Below, in pieces: positions 1 to 4,991 of a stretch of 9,989 bases of DNA; position 1 is the stretch's first letter, and every line of letters begins with the position of its first letter. The stretch is from NCBI GenBank assembly GCA_017860555.1, contig JAGDMJ010000085.1, positions 1 through 9,989 on the forward strand, given 5' to 3'. The translations under genes were made by a program, and so were the position numbers. The stretch is from Bacteroidota bacterium (GTDB taxonomy: Bacteria > Bacteroidota > Ignavibacteria > UBA10030 > UBA6906). The notes below the pieces were generated by a model, which worked only from the letters and a program-made list of their open reading frames with translations, was not told the DNA's origin and made no database searches.

Positions 1-451
1 CGGCGGTTCCCTCGTCAAGCAAAGAAGCATTGGCGACCGTGAAGGCGGTCAGTTCCGCGACCATCGTCTGGAAGTTCAACAGAGCCTCCAGGCGTCCCTG
101 CGCGACTTCGGCCTGATACGGAGTGTACGCGGTGTACCATCCCGGGTTTTCCAGGATATTGCGAAGGATAACCGGCGGAGTCACAGTATCATGGTACCCC
201 ATGCCAATGAACGAACGCCAGACCTTGTTGTGCGCCGCAATCTCCCTGAGCCGGATGAGCAGGTCATACTCTCCAACGGGTTCGCCCGTCGTCAACGGCT
301 GTGCCTGGCGGATAGACCTGGGAACGACGTCGTTCACGAACGCATCAAGAGAAAGATAGCCGAGCACCTGGAGCATCTTCAGTGAAGCCTCGGGTCCGGG
401 TCCGATGTGTCTGCGCGAGAAGGAGAGAATCGTCTCTGAGTCAGAAGACAT
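1..451 (-). CDS. gcvP: Glycine dehydrogenase (decarboxylating), P protein of the glycine cleavage system; N-terminal 150 residues, cut by the window edge
   Basis: The P protein is the PLP enzyme that decarboxylates glycine and passes the aminomethyl group to lipoyl-GcvH. Only the first 150 codons are here and the frame is still open at the left edge. Visible hallmarks are RHIGP at residues 14-18, the block from GMGYHDT (83-89) through NPGWYTAYTPYQAE (102-115), QGRLEALLNFQTM (118-130) and ANASLLDEGTA (140-150), all typical of the amino half of GcvP. The RHIGP start points to the long single-chain form rather than the split GcvPA/GcvPB form; this is inference because the C-terminal half is missing. 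The PLP lysine would lie outside the window. The ATG at 449-451 is preceded by TAAGGA with AAGGA 8 nt away, and a sigma-70-like promoter lies about 55 nt further up. No gcvT or gcvH is visible nearby. Confidence 0.95.
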   Translation of the reverse strand, partial: MSSDSETILSFSRRHIGPGPEASLKMLQVLGYLSLDAFVNDVVPRSIRQAQPLTTGEPVGEYDLLIRLREIAAHNKVWRSFIGMGYHDTVTPPVILRNILENPGWYTAYTPYQAEVAQGRLEALLNFQTMVAELTAFTVANASLLDEGTA

Positions 452-504
452 GCTTTAAGTCCTTAGATATTCCGAATGGGGGGAAGAAAACCAATGATTC
501 AAAA

Positions 505-533
505 AATATACGGAGAAAGGCGAAGATTCACAA
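505..533 (-). promoter_or_regulatory. Sigma-70-like promoter for gcvP
   Basis: On the minus strand, TTGTGA (528-533, 4 of 6 to the -35 consensus) is followed after exactly 17 nt by TATATT (505-510, 5 of 6 to the -10 consensus). Transcription would begin near 498, giving a leader of roughly 47 nt that contains the gcvP SD. The -10 hexamer is identical to the one proposed for guaA at 6604-6609. This is a reading by eye; no start-site data support it. Confidence 0.5.
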
Positions 534-544
534 AGGATCACTGA

Positions 545-572
545 TCTGTGCGTGAACCGCAACACGCACAGA
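545..572. repeat. Perfect 10-bp inverted repeat (stem-loop)
   Basis: TCTGTGCGTG (545-554) is the exact reverse complement of CACGCACAGA (563-572), with an 8-nt loop AACCGCAA. It sits just upstream of the gcvP -35 element in gcvP orientation, so it could be a regulator site or a structured RNA segment of a longer transcript. No T-run follows on either strand, so a terminator is unlikely. Confidence 0.6.
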
Positions 573-653
573 GGTGAGGCACACAATGCACAAGAAGTTT
601 CTCAGGACGACAAGGAGGGGTGCAAAATAGAACCAGCCAGCGCCGTGTTGTCC

Positions 654-690
654 CCAAGCTCTCTTCGGGACGGAGAGAGAAGAGTCTTGG
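654..690. repeat. Imperfect stem-loop, 5 + 6 bp
   Basis: CCAAG at 654-658 pairs with CTTGG at 686-690, and CTCTTC pairs with GAAGAG inside it, with a small asymmetric internal loop (CT versus A) between the two helices. It lies between the other two inverted repeats of the same interval. Function is unknown. Confidence 0.4.
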
Positions 691-703
691 AGATCAAGAA
701 CGG

Positions 704-768
704 CGAGCCACACATTGCGCAAAAGTCGCAGAAGGGTTTTTCATTTTTTTTGTGCATTGTGTGGCTCG
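704..768. repeat. Long inverted repeat with 18-bp arms; a third copy lies at 576-593
   Basis: The arm at 704-721 (CGAGCCACACATTGCGCA) matches the reverse complement of the arm at 751-768 at 16 of 18 positions. The 29-nt spacer ends in a T-rich run, TTTTTCATTTTTTT, at 737-750. A third, directly oriented copy, GAGGCACACAATGCACAA, starts at 576. Nothing here encodes a transposase. It could be a remnant of a small non-autonomous element or an intergenic repeat family. Because the T-run lies in the loop, it is not a standard terminator. Confidence 0.55.
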
Positions 769-837
769 ATGCTTCTCTCACCGCGTGAGCGCTGCCACCC
801 GATCGACAAAACATTCTCTGTGAAGGAAATCGAATTG

Positions 838-1890
838 CTAGAACAGCTCGCCCTGCTCATTCGCGTCTCGGCGGAAGTGCTTCGTGGCCAGTTCATCCCA
901 TCCTTTGTCGAGACCGTGCCGCGAAGCATGAAGCGTGAAGAGATCGTTGATGACTTTCGCGATCTGCCCTTTGCCGGTCATCCTGCTTCCGAATCGCGAG
1001 TCGTTCAGCTTCCCTTCATGAGTGCTTCGTATCCTGTTGAGCACTTTCTCGGCGCGGTCGGGGAACGTCCTTTTGATCCAATCGATGAAGAGAGGTTCCA
1101 CTGCTCCCGGCAAGCGGACCGCAGAGAACGCGGCGGCTGTCGCGCCGTTGTCGGCCGCTGCCTTGAGCAATGCCGGGATTTCCTGATCAGTGAGGCCGGG
1201 GATGACAGGCGCCAGGTTGAGGCCAACGGGAATGTTGTGCTTTGCCAGTTCGTTGATCGTGTGGAGCCTTGATCCCGGCGACGCAGTGCGCGGCTCCATC
1301 GTGCGGACAAGATCGGGATCCAGCGTGATCATGGAGATCAACACGTGAACGGTGTTCAGCCGTGCCATCTCCTGCAAAAGGTCCAGGTCACGCAGAATGA
1401 GGGCATTTTTCGTGATGATGCCGGCCGGGTTGCGGAATCGTTGGAAGACTTCGAGACACCCGCGTGTAAGCCGGAACAAACGCTCAGCTGGTTGATAGCA
1501 GTCGGTGTTCCCGGAAATCGTTACCGTCTGCGGTACCCAGCTCTTCTTGCGGAATGCCGCTTCCAGCAGTCCGGGAGCGTTCCGCTTGACCATGATCTTC
1601 GATTCGAAATCGAGGCCGGCGGAGAACCCAAGGTACTCGTGCGAGGGACGGGCATAGCAGTAGACGCACCCGTGCTCGCAGCCGCGGTACGGATTGATGC
1701 TGTACGTGAAAGAGATGTCGGGGCTGTCGTTCTTGGCCAGAATTGTCCGGGAAGTATCGTCAAAGAAGTGGGTGCGAAACGGCGGGCGCTCGTCTTCGTA
1801 GTCCAGCTGAATGTCGAGAGGCTGGTAGATCAGTTGTTCGAACCTGTTCGGCGGGTTGAACGCGGCTCCTCTTCCCTTCATGGCTCCCAT
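838..1890 (-). CDS. PA0069-family (SplB-like, COG1533) radical SAM protein
   Basis: With the start chosen here the protein has 350 residues, normal for the family. The N-terminal block GRGAAFNPPNRFE (6-18), DTSRTILAKNDSPDI (45-59) and NPYRGCEHGCVYC (66-78) are characteristic. Cys71, Cys75 and Cys78 form the CX3CX2C motif that binds the SAM-cleaving 4Fe-4S cluster. A GNTDCYQP segment and a late SRFGSRM block also fit. The family is related to spore photoproduct lyase, but its substrate is, to my knowledge, not established, so DNA repair is only a guess. The frame stays open far upstream into pheA. I chose the ATG at 1888-1890 because homologues begin near GRGA and an AGAGGG purine stretch lies about 5 nt before it; ATG 1879-1881 is an alternative. 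The last five residues are QGELF. It follows pheA on the same strand after a 103-bp repeat-bearing spacer. Confidence 0.88.
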   Translation of the reverse strand: MGAMKGRGAAFNPPNRFEQLIYQPLDIQLDYEDERPPFRTHFFDDTSRTILAKNDSPDISFTYSINPYRGCEHGCVYCYARPSHEYLGFSAGLDFESKIMVKRNAPGLLEAAFRKKSWVPQTVTISGNTDCYQPAERLFRLTRGCLEVFQRFRNPAGIITKNALILRDLDLLQEMARLNTVHVLISMITLDPDLVRTMEPRTASPGSRLHTINELAKHNIPVGLNLAPVIPGLTDQEIPALLKAAADNGATAAAFSAVRLPGAVEPLFIDWIKRTFPDRAEKVLNRIRSTHEGKLNDSRFGSRMTGKGQIAKVINDLFTLHASRHGLDKGWDELATKHFRRDANEQGELF

Positions 1891-1900
1891 GCTTCCCTCT

Positions 1901-2000
1901 TCCCGGTTCGCTGTTCCCCTCCACGCTCTTTCCTCTTCCATCTTCACTCTTCCCGGTTCGCTGTTCCCACCCATGCTCTTTCCTCTTCCATCTTCACTCT
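1901..2000. repeat. Tandem duplication, two 50-bp units, between pheA and the radical SAM gene
   Basis: Bases 1901-1950 and 1951-2000 are the same 50-bp unit with 3 mismatches (positions 9, 10 and 24 of the unit). A weaker continuation extends about 10 bp to the left (8 of 10 matching). On the minus strand the unit is purine-rich, of the type AGTGAAGATGGAAGAGGAAA, and purine-rich DNA continues to about 2031. The pheA stop codon (1994-1996) lies inside the first unit as read on the minus strand, and the second unit ends just before the radical SAM SD region. Confidence 0.9.
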
Positions 2001-2863
2001 CCCCTCTTCCCTCTCTTCCCCCGTCCGCCGTAGAATTTTCCTTTTCCCATCGGATAAGCACCGAGAAGGCGGAAGTGCGTAACGACCTCTTTGAGGTGTT
2101 CGAGAGCCTTCGCAACCTTCGGCTCCTTCGGGTTTCCCGCGAGATCCAGATAGAAAAGATATTCAAAGGGGGAACGCGGGTCGGGTCGGGACTCGATCTT
2201 CAGAAGATCGATATCCCTCAAAGAGAAAACACCCAGGATGCGGAACAGAATTCCCGGCTTGTTCAGGATGGGGCGGAAGGCGATGCTGCACTTTGTCCTG
2301 ACCCCCGACCGGGGGTTCCATGGCGTGCGGGAGATCAGAAGGAAGCGGGTATAGTTGTGTTTCTCGTTCTCAAGGTTCCGTTTCAGCACTGACAGGCCGT
2401 AGAGGCGGGCTGCGTGCATGCTGGCAATTGCTCCCGTTTCCAGACTGCCGGATTCCATGATGGACTTTGCAGCGCCTGCCGTGTCGTAGAATGCAACTTC
2501 CTTTAGCCGCCGATGTTGCTCGAAGAACCTGCTGCACTGCGCGAGTGCTTGAGGGTGTGACCGGACCTCTCTCAGCCGAGCCATCGTGGACGAGGGGTGG
2601 CACATCAGCACATGTTCGATGCGGAGGTGGGTCTCCTGGATAATGTGGAGGTTGTGGGAAAGTAGGAGATCATAGTTTTGATGGATGCTTCCCGCCAGGG
2701 AGTTCTCTATGGGGATCAGCCCCCGATCCGCCCTGTGTTGCTCAACGGCCTGGAAGACCTCGGCAAAGGTATCCATTGGAATTGTGCTCGCTTTTTTCCC
2801 CAGGAGCCCGAGAATTGCCATCTCGCTGTAAGCTCCATGAACCCCCTGGAAGGCAACCTTCAT
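1994..2863 (-). CDS. pheA: Prephenate dehydratase, monofunctional, with C-terminal ACT domain
   Basis: It converts prephenate to phenylpyruvate, the committed step to phenylalanine. The 289-residue protein has the PDT catalytic region first: FQGVHGAYSE (5-14), PIENSLAGSI (51-60), HPQALAQC (103-110) and NYTRF (170-174), where TRF holds the catalytic threonine. An ACT regulatory domain follows at about 190-270, with ESRP (224-227) of the phenylalanine-binding site and NKPGILFRI (201-209) where homologues often have the GALV-type motif. Feedback inhibition by phenylalanine is therefore expected. There is no chorismate mutase domain. The natural end is near LLGAYP (266-271); the final 16 or so residues (GKGKFYGGRGKRGKRGE) are read through purine-rich repeat DNA and look like an acquired tail. 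The start is the ATG at 2861-2863, since the first motif begins five residues in; only a weak purine stretch precedes it. It is divergent from argF. Confidence 0.95.
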   Translation of the reverse strand: MKVAFQGVHGAYSEMAILGLLGKKASTIPMDTFAEVFQAVEQHRADRGLIPIENSLAGSIHQNYDLLLSHNLHIIQETHLRIEHVLMCHPSSTMARLREVRSHPQALAQCSRFFEQHRRLKEVAFYDTAGAAKSIMESGSLETGAIASMHAARLYGLSVLKRNLENEKHNYTRFLLISRTPWNPRSGVRTKCSIAFRPILNKPGILFRILGVFSLRDIDLLKIESRPDPRSPFEYLFYLDLAGNPKEPKVAKALEHLKEVVTHFRLLGAYPMGKGKFYGGRGKRGKRGE

Positions 2864-3049
2864 GATTTTTCTTATTCCCGATTGCTGTTTGCGTTACTTA
2901 AACCTCGAATTTCCTAAAGTTAAGAAAAAAAGACCAAAAAACAGCAGAAAATGAGGTTTAAAATGTTTAAACTAGGGTCGCCCCGGGCACGCATTTTGAC
3001 CGTTGCGGTGCCAAACTCCAGAAATTCCTTTAATCGAAGGAGGACTCCA
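2864..3049. promoter_or_regulatory. Divergent control region between pheA and argF with palindromes
   Basis: This AT-rich 186-bp stretch must hold both divergent promoters. Two symmetric elements stand out. GTTTAAA (2956-2962) and TTTAAAC (2966-2972) are perfect 7-bp arms around ATG. TTAAACCTC (2898-2906) is the exact reverse complement of GAGGTTTAA (2953-2961), 46 nt away. A TAAAAT hexamer (2959-2964), close to a -10 consensus, lies within the first palindrome. TTGACC (2996-3001), 18 nt before AGAAAT, is a weak alternative for argF. On the minus strand, TTAACT (2918-2923) lies 17 nt before TAAGTA (2895-2900), a weak candidate for pheA. None of the promoter calls is strong, and I do not recognise a standard arginine (ArgR) box. 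Confidence 0.35.
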
Positions 3050-3052
3050 TTG
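3034..3052 (+). promoter_or_regulatory. Strong ribosome binding site that fixes the TTG start of argF
   Basis: AAGGAGG at 3037-3043 is a full-length anti-SD match. Six nucleotides (ACTCCA) separate it from TTG 3050-3052, which is in frame with the OTC motifs. No ATG or GTG occurs at suitable spacing from this site, so it decides the start in favour of TTG. Confidence 0.85.
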
Positions 3053-4009
3053 AAAAGAGTCACGAAGACTGCGGGACGAAAACAGGCCTTCCGCGGGAAG
3101 GACTTCCTATCTGTCGACGACTTCACGCCTGAACAGATCAAATCGCTTTTCAAAGTGGCCGCGGACATGAAGGCCCGTCCGAGGAAATACAGAAGGGCGT
3201 TGGATGGCAAGATGATGGCGTTGATTTTTGAGAAGCCATCATTGCGCACGAGGACGACGTTCACCGTCGGCATCAAACAGCTCGGCGGCGACTCGCTGTT
3301 GTTGACTCCCGCTGACATCAACCTGGGAAAGCGGGAATCGGTGTACGACGTGGCGAAGAACCTGGAGCGGATGGTGCACGGGATCATGATTCGGACGTTC
3401 GGGCATGACATCTGCACGAAGCTTGCGGAATATGCCGCCATCCCCGTCATCAACGGCCTCACCGATCTTGAACATCCCTGCCAGGCACTGGGGGATTTCT
3501 TCACGATCCGGGAGTGCAAGAAGAATCTGAAGAAGCTGAAGCTCTGCTATGTCGGCGACGGTAACAACGTCGCGCACTCGCTGATCCTGACGGCCGCGAA
3601 GCTTGGTGCCACCTTCTATGTGGCGACCCCCGAGGCATATCAGCCCGCGGGGGAACTGATGCAGCGGGCGCGGGAGATCGCCGAGAGCACCGGCGCGACG
3701 GTTCAATGGACAGCCGAGCCGGGAGAAGCAGTTCGTGATTCCGACATGGTCTACACGGACACTTGGGCCAGCATGGGACAGGAAGGCGAAGCAGAAGCGC
3801 GACGGAAAGTCTTCGCGCCTTACCAGGTGAACAACGCGCTCTTCTCCATGGCCGATCCGGAGGCGCTCTTCATGCATTGCCTGCCGGCACACCGGGGGGA
3901 AGAAGTGACGGATCAAATCATCGATTCGCCCAATTCGGTGGTTTTCCAGCAGGCAGAGAACCGGCTTCACGTCCAGAAGGCGATCATGTTTGAATTGCTG
4001 AGAGATTGA
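3050..4009 (+). CDS. argF: Ornithine carbamoyltransferase, TTG start
   Basis: It transfers the carbamoyl group of carbamoyl phosphate to ornithine, giving citrulline and phosphate. The 319-residue product has the normal length. SLRTR (64-68) is the carbamoyl-phosphate loop, a variant of STRTR; HPCQ (142-145) contacts the carbamoyl group; TDTWASMG (236-243) is the ornithine SMG loop; HCLPAHRGEE (276-285) holds the catalytic Cys. HCLPAHRGEE and SMG argue for a true OTC rather than the N-acetyl- or N-succinyl-ornithine enzymes. The start is TTG at 3050-3052 because a perfect AAGGAGG sits 6 nt upstream and homologues begin shortly before the KDFLS segment. The upstream in-frame ATGs at 2951 and 2963 lack an SD and would add a sequence unlike the family. 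arcC follows 2 nt after the stop, so the enzyme may run either way: synthesis, or phosphorolysis of citrulline to feed carbamate kinase. Confidence 0.93.
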   Translation: MKRVTKTAGRKQAFRGKDFLSVDDFTPEQIKSLFKVAADMKARPRKYRRALDGKMMALIFEKPSLRTRTTFTVGIKQLGGDSLLLTPADINLGKRESVYDVAKNLERMVHGIMIRTFGHDICTKLAEYAAIPVINGLTDLEHPCQALGDFFTIRECKKNLKKLKLCYVGDGNNVAHSLILTAAKLGATFYVATPEAYQPAGELMQRAREIAESTGATVQWTAEPGEAVRDSDMVYTDTWASMGQEGEAEARRKVFAPYQVNNALFSMADPEALFMHCLPAHRGEEVTDQIIDSPNSVVFQQAENRLHVQKAIMFELLRD

Positions 4010-4011
4010 GA

Positions 4012-4959
4012 ATGCCGATGCTGGTGCTCGTCGCGGTCGGAGGAAACGCCCTGATCAGAGGGAACCAGAAGGGGACGGCACAGGAGCAGTTCGAAAATGC
4101 CGTTGACACTGCCGCTGCGGTGGTGCGGCTTCTGCGTGCCGGGCACCGTGTGGTGTTGACGCACGGGAATGGCCCGCAGGTGGGGGCGGCATTAACACGG
4201 TCTGAGCTTGCCGCCGCGTACGCGTACCGCCTTCCGCTCGATTGCTGTGTCGCGAATACGCAGGGAGAGATCGGTTACGTCCTGCAATATGCCATGTGGC
4301 AGATGCTGCAGCAGGAGGGGCTGAAGACCCCGGTGGTCTCGCTGGTGACTCAGGTGCTTGTTGACAAGAACGACCCGGCGTTCAAGAACCCGACGAAACC
4401 CATTGGCCCATGGTATACGAAAGACGTCGCGGCCCGCTACCGCGATCTGTTCGACTGGACGATCGTCGAAGTCCCTGGAAGGGGATTCCGTCGCGTTGTC
4501 CCATCGCCCGAGCCGGTGGAGATCATCGAACTGGATGCCATCCGCGCATGCGTGGACCGCGGCCTGGTGGTGATCGCCGCCGGCGGGGGAGGAGTGCCGG
4601 TGTTCAACGACCACGATATCACGAAAGGGGTCGAGGCCGTCATCGACAAGGACCAGACATCGGCCATCCTCGCGAGTCAGCTCAACGCCGACGTGTTTGC
4701 CATTGCCACCGATGTGGATCGTGTTTCTCTGAATTACGGAAAACCGTCTCAACGTCCGCTGGACCTGTTGACGGCTGATGAGTGCCGCCGCTATCTTCAG
4801 GAAGGGCAATTTCCGGCGGGCAGCATGGGACCGAAAATCACCGCAGCGCTGAAGTTCCTGGAACGGGGAGGCAAGGATGCGGTCATTACGAACAGCGGAC
4901 ACCTTGTCGATGCCGTGGAGGGGAAAGCCGGAACTCATATTGTCACGTCTGCGTCATAA
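4012..4959 (+). CDS. arcC: Carbamate kinase
   Basis: It catalyses the reversible reaction ATP + carbamate = ADP + carbamoyl phosphate, usually run towards ATP in arginine or citrulline breakdown. The 315 residues show the amino-acid-kinase fold signature of the family: GGNAL (10-14), HGNGPQVG (51-58), NTQGEIGY (82-89), NPTKPIG (126-132), RRVVPSP (160-166), AGGGGVP (190-196), GVEAVIDKD (206-214) and GSMGPK (270-275). All expected substrate-binding blocks are present, so it should be active. The ATG at 4012 lies 2 nt past the argF stop. ATG 4018 is equally plausible because homologues often begin one strand before GGNAL, and TTG 4006 is possible. The tight coupling to argF implies that the two share carbamoyl phosphate. 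No arginine deiminase or arginine/ornithine antiporter is visible, so the source of citrulline is open. Confidence 0.95.
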   Translation: MPMLVLVAVGGNALIRGNQKGTAQEQFENAVDTAAAVVRLLRAGHRVVLTHGNGPQVGAALTRSELAAAYAYRLPLDCCVANTQGEIGYVLQYAMWQMLQQEGLKTPVVSLVTQVLVDKNDPAFKNPTKPIGPWYTKDVAARYRDLFDWTIVEVPGRGFRRVVPSPEPVEIIELDAIRACVDRGLVVIAAGGGGVPVFNDHDITKGVEAVIDKDQTSAILASQLNADVFAIATDVDRVSLNYGKPSQRPLDLLTADECRRYLQEGQFPAGSMGPKITAALKFLERGGKDAVITNSGHLVDAVEGKAGTHIVTSAS

Positions 4960-4991
4960 TGTTCATGTGTGTTTTTGCCAGGAGGTAGTTG

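Larger units (their letters stand above)
452..837. other. 386-bp gene-free interval between gcvP and the radical SAM gene, rich in inverted repeats
   Basis: Short open frames exist on both strands, but none has recognisable protein content or an SD-supported start, so I call no gene. The stretch holds the gcvP promoter, three stem-loops (545-572, 654-690, 704-768), a GATCA-C-TGATC palindrome (536-546), and three copies of a motif around CACACAATGCACA. I see no classic terminator for the radical SAM gene: none of the stems is followed by a T-run on the minus strand. I looked for a glycine riboswitch because such switches often precede gcv genes, and could not recognise its conserved cores. Confidence 0.6.

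Noticed and set aside
704..768. Intrinsic terminator for the radical SAM gene
   Set aside because: The stem is long but the T-run sits in the loop, and no T-run follows the stem on the minus strand.
452..837. Glycine riboswitch upstream of gcvP
   Set aside because: Expected by analogy, but the conserved paired cores and linker could not be recognised. A CMsearch with the glycine riboswitch model would settle it.
715..1272. 185-codon plus-strand open frame
   Set aside because: Antisense shadow of the radical SAM C-terminal half with no recognisable domain.
838..1890. True spore photoproduct lyase (splB)
   Set aside because: The GRGA...NPxNRFE and NPYRGCEHGC blocks fit the PA0069-type family, and nothing in the window suggests a spore former.
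1345..2082. 245-codon plus-strand open frame
   Set aside because: It lies opposite the radical SAM and pheA genes, whose minus-strand proteins carry clear motifs. Its own translation has none and ends in repeat-coded low complexity.
838..2166. The radical SAM frame extended to 442 residues, starting inside pheA
   Set aside because: The first 92 residues overlap the pheA coding region and the purine-rich repeat, are unlike the family, and homologues begin near GRGAAFNP.
3239..3970. 243-codon minus-strand open frame opposite argF
   Set aside because: Shadow of a motif-complete OTC gene; His/Arg-rich antisense translation typical of GC-rich coding DNA.
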